From contig NZ_CP069792.1 of NCBI RefSeq assembly GCF_016894245.1, forward strand, positions 2,294,001 through 2,358,000: a stretch of DNA of 64,000 bases. The letters run 5' to 3'. This document shows, in pieces, positions 49,725 to 58,244 of the stretch (its first letter is position 1; each line of letters starts with the position of its first letter). The notes beneath the pieces were generated by a model, which ran no database searches, was not told the origin of the DNA, and saw only the letters and a list, made by a program, of their open reading frames with translations. The stretch comes from Corynebacterium kroppenstedtii (GTDB lineage: Bacteria > Actinomycetota > Actinomycetes > Mycobacteriales > Mycobacteriaceae). The translations under genes were made by a program, and so were the position numbers.

Positions 49725-51383
49725 GTGGCTTTCTCATTCACGGGCTTTCGACGTTCAGAACCCCCGGCCGACAAAGCCGCGGCCCACAGAGACGACCCCA
49801 CCCACGCCGTCGATAGCCGACACGTCACAGTGGCCGGCTACCGGAAGTCTCGGATCACGGTATGGGGTTGGGTTCTCGTCGGCGGATTATCATGTTTATC
49901 ACTGCTTTTCACTGTGTGGACGCTGAATTTCTCACGTGATGTCGACAGCTCCGCCTATTCCGATGGCGGTAAATACTACCTTCACCTAGGTGGCTCATCA
50001 GGGTTAGTATTCACCCCACGAAATCTCGTTGACCTCGAAGTTTACCAGGCAGGCGCCCGCGCAATTGTTCATCATCACGCGCTTTATGACGGCACTTTTC
50101 CGACTAGCGAGCGTCCTCTCCCCTTCACCTATCCCCCTTTTGCCGCGTGCGTCATGGTGGGACTACTTGTTGTACCCTCTGTCGTTGCGATCGTGGTCCA
50201 TTCTGTTCTGTCCCTTGGCGCACTTCTTCTCACGACCTCAATTCTCACACGACAGTGGAAAGGTCCATGGCGGTATCTCACAGTCGCAGCGGTCGTCGTT
50301 TCAGAACCAGCCCGAGCGACACTCTCCTTCGGGCAAATCAATTCAATGCTGTTACTCATGGTTGTGGTTGATTGGTGGATTCTCTCCGAATCTCCACCTG
50401 GCTCCCGACGTCGCGCAGTGGCAGGTGTGCTGACAGGTTGTGCTGCTGCCATCAAGCTAACTCCTGCCGTTTTCATCCTGGTTCCGCTTCTCCGCCGAGA
50501 TGTCTGGTCAGCAGTGCGCTGCGCGGTCTCTGCGATAGTGGCAACCGGTGCGGGTGCACTGATCGCGCCTCGCGATACCTGGCTCTACTTTTGTCATGTG
50601 CTGTGGGCTACCGATCGAATAGGCGACCCCGCAATAATTTCTAATCAATCGATTAAAGGGGCATGGGGACGGCTTGCCGCGTCAGTGGCTGACTCTCATG
50701 TGGCAAGTGCCCTCGGGATAAATACTGCTGTTACGTCCCGGCCGACGGCCCTTATATGGGCACTGATCGTGCTGGCTCTGGCAGCTCTCCTCATCAGCAC
50801 GAACTGTCGTCGTCGATATGACGTCCACACCGCGTGTCGAATCAATGCTGGTCGCGCTCACCGGGATGAATGGTCGTTCACATACCGCTCTATTCTTCCT
50901 TCGGCGGTGGGACTCTTCGGACTTCTCGCGTCACCAGTGAGTTGGACGCATCACTGGGTATGGGTATTACCAGCCATAGTCGCCCTATTCACTATCACGG
51001 GGAGCCGTGTCCTCCCCGATGCGACAGGTTCTAACGCGGGGGGCTTTCTTCACAAAAATCAGCGTTTCAGGATTCGTCGAACCCGATGGTGTGCGACATT
51101 AGCCAAGATCGGTTCAGGAGTTTTTCTCACGGGAACTGTATGGTGGGTGCCTCTGACGTCACGGTGGGTGAAGGCCCTCACGCCAGAGGTTTTCGCCCAA
51201 TCGCGTTCTGCTAGTGGGCTTATCCATAACGCCATGGACACATTCTCTTCGGTGTTCACCGGGTGTCTAGAAAATAGTTATGTGGTGTGGGCTGGATTCG
51301 CATTTGTCACCTTGGCTTCTGTAGCCTGGTCACCGGCCCAACGACGGAGGAGAAACACACGTACATGTCAGCTTCATCGGTGA
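49725..51383 (+). CDS. Second GT87 mannosyltransferase-like protein (MptC paralogue)
   Basis: A paralogue of the preceding MptC: same blocks VDLEVYQAGAR, LPFTYPPFAA, TLSFGQINSM, AIKLTPAVF, SNQSIKGA and SPVSWTHHWVW. It has a longer hydrophilic N-terminus (about 40 residues) and an extra loop of about 25 residues rich in Tyr/Ser/Gly near residue 75. The Asp of the DLxVY motif is present. GTG start at 49725. It overlaps the following acyltransferase gene by 19 bases. The specific linkage made is unknown. Confidence 0.8.
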   Translation: MAFSFTGFRRSEPPADKAAAHRDDPTHAVDSRHVTVAGYRKSRITVWGWVLVGGLSCLSLLFTVWTLNFSRDVDSSAYSDGGKYYLHLGGSSGLVFTPRNLVDLEVYQAGARAIVHHHALYDGTFPTSERPLPFTYPPFAACVMVGLLVVPSVVAIVVHSVLSLGALLLTTSILTRQWKGPWRYLTVAAVVVSEPARATLSFGQINSMLLLMVVVDWWILSESPPGSRRRAVAGVLTGCAAAIKLTPAVFILVPLLRRDVWSAVRCAVSAIVATGAGALIAPRDTWLYFCHVLWATDRIGDPAIISNQSIKGAWGRLAASVADSHVASALGINTAVTSRPTALIWALIVLALAALLISTNCRRRYDVHTACRINAGRAHRDEWSFTYRSILPSAVGLFGLLASPVSWTHHWVWVLPAIVALFTITGSRVLPDATGSNAGGFLHKNQRFRIRRTRWCATLAKIGSGVFLTGTVWWVPLTSRWVKALTPEVFAQSRSASGLIHNAMDTFSSVFTGCLENSYVVWAGFAFVTLASVAWSPAQRRRRNTRTCQLHR

Positions 51384-52666
51384 CACGTCTGTCTCATTCG
51401 CGTCGCAGCACACTCGCTACCCGTGGTGCGGCACGCGGCACGGCACATTCAGCATCAGCACCTCACGACGGCACAGAATCTCCCTCTACTGGTGCGTCAC
51501 CACAAACTGAGTCCAAGGTTGCACCACAGAGTTCGGATAGCGCAGTGACCGCGATGACAACTGACACGACAGCTACAACAGCACCGCGCAAGAAACAAAG
51601 GCTCCTCTGGCCGGACATTGGCAAAGGTATCTCCATCTTGGGTGTGTGTTTCCTCCATGCCACGATTTACACTCCCGACGGCGTGTACACTGCCGCAAAC
51701 GCGGTCAATGACTGGTTAGGGCCCGTGCGCCTGCCTATGTTCTTCATGGTCTCAGGACTGTTTTCGTATAAAGTCCGACGCCAGACACTCGGAGAACTCT
51801 GGCACTCGCGTCTCCGGTTTTTGTTGATCCCTTACCTCGTGTGGGCACCACTGGAACTCTGGTCCAAAGTGTGGGCGAACAATTTTGCGATAGATGCCCA
51901 CGACATTGTCACGTCAGTTATTCACGGTGAATGTGGACTCTGGTTCCTCCACTGCTTGGTTCTTTTCACGCTGGCTGTCTGGGTTACGAAATGGTTGCCT
52001 GATCATTGGGCACTGGCAGTCAGTGTTCTTCCCTGGTTATGGCAGATGTCAAACCCCGTCACACCGACACAGTCGCACATTTTCAATTACATGCCGGTCT
52101 ATTTCGTCGGTGTCTTTATGCGGCCAGCGTTACTGGCGTTAGCGCGAAAATGGCGGTCGCCACTGTGGTGGGCGGGAAGTTTCGCCCTTTTTTGGTGTAC
52201 CAAGGTGGCCTATTCGCATTTCGGTGAAAGCTACGATCACCTCGTCGAGATGGGAATTGCTCACAACGACGCTGGTCAGCTGGATGTTCTATTTTCGTCC
52301 ATCCGAGCACTTGGGGCACTTCCGTTGTCGATCTTGGTCTGTGCTCTCGTGGCACAAATCCCTCTTGCAGCACGCCCCTTGCAATACATTGGACAGCGGA
52401 CTTTGGTCATCTATCTTTTCCACATGACCGCGATGAACCTGACGTGGGATCGCGCCCTTTACGTCTATGGCATCCGCGAGGACGTTACCAACTCCAGTGA
52501 CAACGTTCGGATGGCATGCATCGTCGGGCTCTTCATCCTGTGCCTGGCGTCGGGTTGGGTCGTCGAACAATGTAAGCGTTTGCCCGTTATCGGCTGGACG
52601 ATTCGCCCGTCGATTCCGTTTTTCCAGTTCCCTCTCAGGGAGCGCAAGGCAGCATCAGCCTCATGA
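51365..52666 (+). CDS. Acyltransferase-3 family membrane protein
   Basis: A membrane O-acyltransferase of the acyltransferase-3 family. Residues 1-75 are disordered Ser/Thr/Ala; then ten or so helices with the family start KGISILGVCFLHATIYT (the conserved His), RLPMFFMVSGLF, and the loop RLRFLLIPYLVW. These enzymes transfer acetyl or succinyl groups to sugars. In operon with MptC and its paralogue, it may decorate a lipoglycan (inference). ATG 51365 follows GGAGGAG, 14 bases away. 433 residues. Confidence 0.82.
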   Translation: MSASSVTRLSHSRRSTLATRGAARGTAHSASAPHDGTESPSTGASPQTESKVAPQSSDSAVTAMTTDTTATTAPRKKQRLLWPDIGKGISILGVCFLHATIYTPDGVYTAANAVNDWLGPVRLPMFFMVSGLFSYKVRRQTLGELWHSRLRFLLIPYLVWAPLELWSKVWANNFAIDAHDIVTSVIHGECGLWFLHCLVLFTLAVWVTKWLPDHWALAVSVLPWLWQMSNPVTPTQSHIFNYMPVYFVGVFMRPALLALARKWRSPLWWAGSFALFWCTKVAYSHFGESYDHLVEMGIAHNDAGQLDVLFSSIRALGALPLSILVCALVAQIPLAARPLQYIGQRTLVIYLFHMTAMNLTWDRALYVYGIREDVTNSSDNVRMACIVGLFILCLASGWVVEQCKRLPVIGWTIRPSIPFFQFPLRERKAASAS

Positions 52667-52822
52667 GCCGATGTTTCCGATGACCGCGTTGGCGGTTCCG
52701 TTAAAGTAGCCCTGCCGTCGGCGTGGCCCACTGTTGCCATGGCCCCGTTGAGGTAATCACGAGCCAACCATATGGCGCCACAGCCAACGCCAGACGAGTT
52801 TTACCTCGCGAACGAGAGGGAC

Positions 52823-53548
52823 TTACTTGGGTTCGCTCCCCCGCAGGTACCCCTTCCCCTCGTTCAGTGCGGCCTTCACATCCGCTGCATAGAAGTCATG
52901 GACATAATCTTGGCCACCGAGTTGATGGAGGGATTCCATAATGTCGTCGGTCAACCTCCTGAGGCGCTCATATTCGTCCTCAATATGCATATAGTTCAGG
53001 GGATCTAGTGGCTCCCCCACGGAGACTCCGACGCGAACTGGCCGCGGGAATAAGGAGCCAATGGGGTTTGCTTTCCGCGTATTGATCATTGCGACAGGGT
53101 AGACTTTCTGCCCCGACTCAAACGCCAGCCGCGCGATCCCTGTCTTTCCACGATATAGCCGGCCATCGGGAGAGCGGGTTCCTTCCGGGTACATGCCCAT
53201 TAGGTCGCCACGCCCAACCACCTTCAGTCCTGCGTTTAACGCGTCCTGAGCGGCCTGACCGGATGAGCGATCGATCGGGTACTGCCCCACTGACGAGAAG
53301 AACCAGGCTTGTATCCGGCCGACGAGCCCCGGCGTCGTGAAATATTCACTCTTAGCGAGAAAAGTGATTTGGCGCGGGCACAGTAGCGGAAGATAAAACG
53401 AATCCATCACCGAGAGGTGGTTGCTAGCCAAAATCGCTGGACCCTCCGATGGAATCCGGTCGATGTTCTTCGTAAACGGCCTGTTCCATACCCGAAGAAA
53501 AGGACCGAAGAGAATGTATTTAAATGTCCAATACCAGCGATTATGCAT
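52823..53548 (-). CDS. PlsC-family 1-acyl-glycerol-3-phosphate acyltransferase
   Basis: Motif I NHLSVMDSF gives the H(X)4D catalytic pair; motif III region YPEGTRSPDGRLYRGKTGIARLA binds phosphate; VYPVAMINT follows. 241 residues. Equivalent of Rv2182c. ATG at 53548 has AAGGA upstream and overlaps the glk 3' end by eight bases, so translation is coupled to glk. The acyl acceptor may be lysophosphatidic acid or a PIM intermediate; the sequence does not decide. Confidence 0.9.
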   Translation of the reverse strand: MHNRWYWTFKYILFGPFLRVWNRPFTKNIDRIPSEGPAILASNHLSVMDSFYLPLLCPRQITFLAKSEYFTTPGLVGRIQAWFFSSVGQYPIDRSSGQAAQDALNAGLKVVGRGDLMGMYPEGTRSPDGRLYRGKTGIARLAFESGQKVYPVAMINTRKANPIGSLFPRPVRVGVSVGEPLDPLNYMHIEDEYERLRRLTDDIMESLHQLGGQDYVHDFYAADVKAALNEGKGYLRGSEPK

Positions 53549-54521
53549 GACTTTCCTTGAAGCTATCTCGAGCCAAATCAGCGACCCCAATCATACCGGC
53601 TTCCGCCCCTAATGTTGCCGTTTTGATCTCCGCGAGTGGCCGATGTCCTGCCCCCACCACATTATCTGCATAGGCCTGAAGAGCGCGGGGCATGAAAAGG
53701 TCGGAGTCAGTCGAAACCCCACCACCGATGACAATCAATGACGGGTCGAAAAAGTCTTGAACCATGGCCAGGCCTCGGCCCAGCCACAGGCCAAAGTCCT
53801 CGACCACCAGCTTCGCTAGGGGATCCCCTTCCCGAGCAGCAAGCGAAACATGTCGTCCGGTGATTTCATCCGGGCGTGTCCGGTAGTCGCGAAGTAAATC
53901 AGAGTCCAAGCCTGTATGGGAACCGATCATTTCCCGCGCGGTCGTCGCCATTGCTGTCCCAGAACAGTATCGTTCCAGACAACCCCGTTTACCACATGAG
54001 CATTGGCGACCTTCTGGGACTACACAGATATGACCAAATTCAGGCGCGGTACCGTACGCTCCCCGATAAATGTTGCCATCCACCATCAACGTGCCACCAA
54101 TACCGGTTCCGATGGCAAAGAGCACCCAATTATGCTCGTCATAGGCACTGCCGTAGCGATACTCGCCCCACGCGGCAGAATTAGCGTCATGCTCTAAGCG
54201 GACGGGGAGACGAAGCCGTTCCTCCAGACGATCGACCACCTTCGCGTCGCGCCACGGAAGGTGGGGTGCGTAGCGCACTGTTCGACAGTCCGGCGTCAGG
54301 AAACCGGCTACCGCCATTCCTACCGCAGCAATGTGATGGCGGCGTTGTAGGTGGCGGACAATCTGCACCACACCATCCTCTAGCGCATGTGATGAAGCCG
54401 GGGTCGGGATTTGCTCCGAGTCGATGATTGTCCCCTCGTCGGTAACAACCGCACCACGCAGGTTCGTACCACCGATATCAAAGCCGACAGTAAGCGGCCG
54501 GACAGAAGCGTGATCGGACAT
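53541..54521 (-). CDS. glk: ROK-family glucokinase
   Basis: Phosphorylates glucose. N-terminal phosphate-binding VGFDIGGTNLRGAV, EHDANSAAWGEY with the catalytic Asp, the motif PEFGHIC and the zinc motif CSCGKRGCLE. 326 residues from the ATG at 54521, which has AAGG five bases upstream; TTG at 54524 is not needed. Lacks an N-terminal helix-turn-helix, so it is a kinase rather than a ROK repressor. Same position as corynebacterial glk beside pimB'. Confidence 0.93.
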   Translation of the reverse strand: MSDHASVRPLTVGFDIGGTNLRGAVVTDEGTIIDSEQIPTPASSHALEDGVVQIVRHLQRRHHIAAVGMAVAGFLTPDCRTVRYAPHLPWRDAKVVDRLEERLRLPVRLEHDANSAAWGEYRYGSAYDEHNWVLFAIGTGIGGTLMVDGNIYRGAYGTAPEFGHICVVPEGRQCSCGKRGCLERYCSGTAMATTAREMIGSHTGLDSDLLRDYRTRPDEITGRHVSLAAREGDPLAKLVVEDFGLWLGRGLAMVQDFFDPSLIVIGGGVSTDSDLFMPRALQAYADNVVGAGHRPLAEIKTATLGAEAGMIGVADLARDSFKESHA

Positions 54522-54617
54522 CAATACCTTTCGTTGAGGACCGCCGAAGAAAGAATCGTCTCAGCCAGTGGATAATGACATACTTCCGACGACGTAACTG
54601 GCGAATGGCTAACTTAT

Positions 54618-55766
54618 TCAATCTAGCCCGTCGAATAAAACCTGAGCCAATTGCGGCCCCCTCACGGACCACGACCACTCCTTTTGAATGTATTCGCGGC
54701 CCTTCTGCCCCATCGCGACGGCGCGTTGTGGTTCATCGAGCAGCCCTGCGATGGCATCCACAACCTCGTCGATGCGCCGGCCATTGACGACTATCCCTGT
54801 TTCCGAGGGCCGAACTGTCTCCGGCGCTCCCCCACCATCGCCTGCGACCACAGGCACACCGCATGCTTGGGCTTCAAGGAAAACGATGCCCAATCCCTCA
54901 ACGTCCAGTCCGCCGCCCAAGGTGCGGACCGGCATCGCGAAGACATCAGCGCACCGGTAAAAATCCGGCAGGGCATCGAAAGGAACAGGGCCCGTCGTTA
55001 TGAGCGAATCACCGCATCCTAAAGCTGATGCGCGTGCGATAAGGGACTTCCTACCTTCGCCAGGGCCAACAATAAGAAGTTTCGCTGTCGGAATACGCTC
55101 CCGGATCCCGGGGAGAGCGTCGACAAGCATATCTTGCCCTTTTCGGGGCACAATCCGCGAAATGCATACAACGAGAGGGACGTCGCCCAGCCCATATTGC
55201 CGACGAACACGATCACCGGCCTCCTTATTCGGCGAAAACCGGGTGATATCAACCCCGGGTTGAAGCGATGACCACGCTGGGTGAGGTCCGAAGGCAGGAC
55301 GTGTTCGCATCTGAGCATATCTGGACACGTACGTCAGCATGTCAACACGCGAACCGATCAGGCGAAGGACTTGCCGCGCCCCTGGGATCATCGACCAACC
55401 AATCTCATGGCCATGCGTCGACGCCACGATCCTTTGGACACCCGCTCGACGGGCAGCTGAGGCCATGAGGGCGAGTGGGGTGCTCGCACCGAACCACACA
55501 GTGTCAATTGACCAGGCACGAATGATCTCTTGCATCCGTCGGGCCACCATGGGGGTGGGCAGCATAACGCGACGTGGCCAACGGATGATGGCGAATGGAG
55601 CGTCGCGATCGAACACCTGGGTTGCGCTTTCATCCTGGGTCGATGCGAAAACGATTAATTGATCGGGATCGAGAGTCTGAACAAACTCGTGAAGGTAGGT
55701 CTGAATCCCACCCACTGTCGGTGGGAAATCATTGGTGACTAGCAAGACCCGACGAGAATGACCCAT
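54618..55766 (-). CDS. pimB: Phosphatidylinositol alpha-mannosyltransferase PimB'
   Basis: GT4 enzyme with GDP-mannose donor that converts PIM1 to PIM2 on the inner membrane face. N-terminal VTNDFPPTVGGIQTYLHEF, central STHGHEIGW, donor-site VVCISRIVPRKGQDML and LGIVFLEAQACGVPVVAG with the conserved Glu. 382 residues. Position next to glk and NlpC/P60 matches Rv2188c and its corynebacterial orthologue. Confidence 0.93.
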   Translation of the reverse strand: MGHSRRVLLVTNDFPPTVGGIQTYLHEFVQTLDPDQLIVFASTQDESATQVFDRDAPFAIIRWPRRVMLPTPMVARRMQEIIRAWSIDTVWFGASTPLALMASAARRAGVQRIVASTHGHEIGWSMIPGARQVLRLIGSRVDMLTYVSRYAQMRTRPAFGPHPAWSSLQPGVDITRFSPNKEAGDRVRRQYGLGDVPLVVCISRIVPRKGQDMLVDALPGIRERIPTAKLLIVGPGEGRKSLIARASALGCGDSLITTGPVPFDALPDFYRCADVFAMPVRTLGGGLDVEGLGIVFLEAQACGVPVVAGDGGGAPETVRPSETGIVVNGRRIDEVVDAIAGLLDEPQRAVAMGQKGREYIQKEWSWSVRGPQLAQVLFDGLD

Positions 55767-55795
55767 GGGCTCACATTCTATGAAACATCGTTGCC

Positions 55796-56857
55796 TTAGT
55801 ACCGACGAGCCCCGTAAACAGGCATCGAGTTCACCCCGACAACCTGCACAGGGATGCCATAATCAGCTGCATGGACGACCTTGCCATTACCAATATAAAG
55901 ACCGACGTGAGTGGCCCCTGGGTAGTATCCGATAACGTCACCAGGCTGAAGATCGTTCATGGATACAGGCGTTCCACCAGCCATCTGAGCGCCGGACGTG
56001 CGCGGGATGGTCTTACCCATTTGGCGGTAAGACCAGTACACCAAGCCTGAACAATCGAACTCATTCGGGCCCGCTGCACCCCATGAGTATGGTGCACCAA
56101 GCTTCGATAGTGCCGCGTTGACAGCAGCGTTAGCCGATTGCTGGAAAGCCTTGATTTGGTCCTTATCCATGCGAATAGGACTATTCTTATCTTGCCAACG
56201 CCGACGTTCTTCAGCGGAGAGGTTATCAATCGCAGCCTTGATTCGAGCAGTTTGAGCCTTGAGCTCGTCCTGCTTGGCGAGCAATTCCTTTTCCTGCTTA
56301 TTTAACTCATCGGAGGCATTCTGAGCAGCGTCTTTTGCTTTTGCGGCGATATTTCGTTCTTTGTCCGCCGCACTTGACTCACGTCGGTACTGGTCAAGCG
56401 TTTTTTGCCGCCCTGTGGAGAGGGCACTAATATACGATGCCCGGTCAATAGCGTCCTGCGGGTTCGCCGCACCAATATAGGCCGTGGTGGGGTCAATGCT
56501 GACCCGCCGGTAGCGAGACAACGCGATCTGATCCACCTTGGAGCGAATAGCGCTAGCCTTATCCGACGCCGTCCGGGCTGCGTCCGACTTACTATCGACG
56601 TCGTGTTGAGCCTGTTTCAGCGTCTGATCAGCGTTTTTGATCTTTTCTTCGAGCTCTTTAATCTTTTCTGACGTCTGCTCAGCTTCGCGCGAAACCTCAG
56701 ACATCTGTGCGAAAAGATCATCTTTATTCGCCGGTGTTGCTGCTGAGGGGGCAGGGTCGGCATGAGCAGGAGTCTGGCCGACTACCGGAATGGCGAGGAA
56801 GGCTGGGAGGGAGGCCGCAGCTACCATCATTCGAGTACACCGCGACGGCAAAACCAT
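55796..56857 (-). CDS. RipC-like NlpC/P60 peptidoglycan hydrolase with coiled coil
   Basis: A secreted endopeptidase that cuts stem peptides between D-Glu and the diamino acid. Signal peptide to about residue 33 (AHA-DP), a long coiled coil (about 45-235, SREAEQTSEKIKELEEKIKN onward) and a C-terminal NlpC/P60 domain with NEFDCSGLVYW (Cys) and THVGLYIGNGKVVHA (His). Coiled-coil hydrolases of this type are activated by FtsEX. ATG at 56857; no good ribosome site. Equivalent of Rv2190c. Confidence 0.92.
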   Translation of the reverse strand: MVLPSRCTRMMVAAASLPAFLAIPVVGQTPAHADPAPSAATPANKDDLFAQMSEVSREAEQTSEKIKELEEKIKNADQTLKQAQHDVDSKSDAARTASDKASAIRSKVDQIALSRYRRVSIDPTTAYIGAANPQDAIDRASYISALSTGRQKTLDQYRRESSAADKERNIAAKAKDAAQNASDELNKQEKELLAKQDELKAQTARIKAAIDNLSAEERRRWQDKNSPIRMDKDQIKAFQQSANAAVNAALSKLGAPYSWGAAGPNEFDCSGLVYWSYRQMGKTIPRTSGAQMAGGTPVSMNDLQPGDVIGYYPGATHVGLYIGNGKVVHAADYGIPVQVVGVNSMPVYGARRY

Positions 56858-57033
56858 AGTGAGACGCACGTGGATACTTTTACCAGCTCTAGGTAAAAAA
56901 ATCACCTTGACCAGTCAAAATGTTAATAAAGTTAACGGTGTGACCAATGCTGTTAGTACAGATCGGGGTTCATTGACACTTTCGACGTCAACCTACCCCA
57001 AGCCCGGCGGACACGTCGGTTTTTACATAACAA

Positions 57034-57060
57034 AAAGCGCCCAGCTCACCTGGGCGCTTT
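57034..57060 (-). terminator. Intrinsic terminator between the NlpC/P60 genes
   Basis: Perfect 11-base stem AAAGCGCCCAG / CTGGGCGCTTT with a five-base loop. On minus it ends in TTTTTG. It terminates the upstream NlpC/P60 gene (stop at 57133), so the two hydrolase genes are separate transcripts. Confidence 0.92.
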
Positions 57061-57132
57061 ATTCTCAGCCTTACTTAAGCAGATGAACGGCGTTTAGCCG
57101 TTATCACAGCCGGCCATACTCAAGAACTCGCG

Positions 57133-57783
57133 CTACGCGTAGCGGGCAGCCGAGTAGGCCTGCATAGAATTCACCGGAACGACAGACACGGTCTGCCCTT
57201 CCTGTGGAGCGTGAACAACATTGCCGCCACCGACATAGACGCCGACGTGGTTTCCACCATAGAAGCCAACGATGTCACCAGGCTGCAGCGCGTCGAGCGC
57301 AACCGGAGCACCGCCCGCCAACTGAGAGCCCGAACTCCGCGGGATAGCGATGCCAACCTGGTCATAAGCCCACTTCACAAGACCGGAGCAGTCGAACGCT
57401 GCGGGACCGGTGGCACCCCACGCGTAAGGGGATCCCTGCTTAGATTGAGCGGCGTCAGCAATCTTCTGCCCAACACTACGCAAGGTCTCGATCGGATCGA
57501 TCGCTGGAGCTTCAGCCGGTGCACCCGCAATGTTTGCGGACGTAGCGTCGGCGTTCGGGATGTTAGCCTGCGACATATAGTCGTGAATCTGCTTATTCAG
57601 CGAATCCTGGGCCTGCTGAAGTTGGTCGGGAACAGTGACCGTGTACTGAGTGTTAGGAATCTGAACCTCAGCAGCAGATGCACTGCCAGCGCCTGCGATT
57701 GCGGTAGTCGCGCTCAAACCCACAGCAGAAACTGCAGCAATTTTACGGCCGGTGGAAGCGCTCAAGCGGCTACGGTTAGCCAT
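57133..57783 (-). CDS. Small secreted NlpC/P60 hydrolase
   Basis: 216 residues. Sec signal peptide ending ASA-AE near residue 38, a short linker helix, and an NlpC/P60 domain with AAFDCSGLVKWAY (catalytic Cys) and NHVGVYVGGGNVVHAP (His). It shares the C-terminal PVNSMQAYSAARY end with its neighbour, so the two are paralogous in that domain. Transcribed alone: terminator after it and a 460-base region before it. Confidence 0.93.
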   Translation of the reverse strand: MANRSRLSASTGRKIAAVSAVGLSATTAIAGAGSASAAEVQIPNTQYTVTVPDQLQQAQDSLNKQIHDYMSQANIPNADATSANIAGAPAEAPAIDPIETLRSVGQKIADAAQSKQGSPYAWGATGPAAFDCSGLVKWAYDQVGIAIPRSSGSQLAGGAPVALDALQPGDIVGFYGGNHVGVYVGGGNVVHAPQEGQTVSVVPVNSMQAYSAARYA

Positions 57784-58244
57784 TCGTGTTTCTCCGATGC
57801 GTGTCGACGGTCAGATCTCAGGCGGCACCTGCCGCTCTGTAATGTCTCGAAAAGGTTACGAAATGGATACGGTCTATGTCCAACTCGAAAACCACACAAG
57901 GGGATCATTCACCCCAACTACCATTCTGTAACCAAACCGTTATTTTCAAACCACCTTCTACAGCGTCACGACCGCCCTCCCCCATACAGCCCTGTTGCGC
58001 TGGGAAAATACCACGACATTAGAGTTACCGCTCATCAGGGGGCACCTCAGAATATTAGCCTCCGTAACCTAAAATGTGTTATCTATCACATTTTAATTAG
58101 CGGACCTCATCTGTCCCACACAACTCACCCGTTTCAGCCGTCGATCGGCCTTCTCTTACCTATATTTCATCGCTATCCGATTCTTGTCCCTCCCCTTTCT
58201 CTGTTACGTACGTCTTTGTCACATGAGCGTTGTACCCTCTCACT
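57784..58244. other. Intergenic region between divergent NlpC/P60 and nuclease genes
   Basis: No gene supported. On the minus side it is the long upstream region of the hydrolase gene; it contains several GTTAC/GTAAC words (near 57855, 57929, 58024, 58063) and a short GGGG/CCCC hairpin around 57900-57916. I could not match a known riboswitch. On plus, TACCCT lies six bases before a GTG at 58245. Confidence 0.5.

Noticed and set aside
57841-57920. GGGGTGAAT on minus upstream of the NlpC/P60 gene as a c-di-AMP (ydaO) riboswitch
   Set aside because: The word resembles one ydaO segment, but the conserved GGGGACC and CCGTCAGCTAACC blocks are missing; it is equally a small GGGG/CCCC hairpin.
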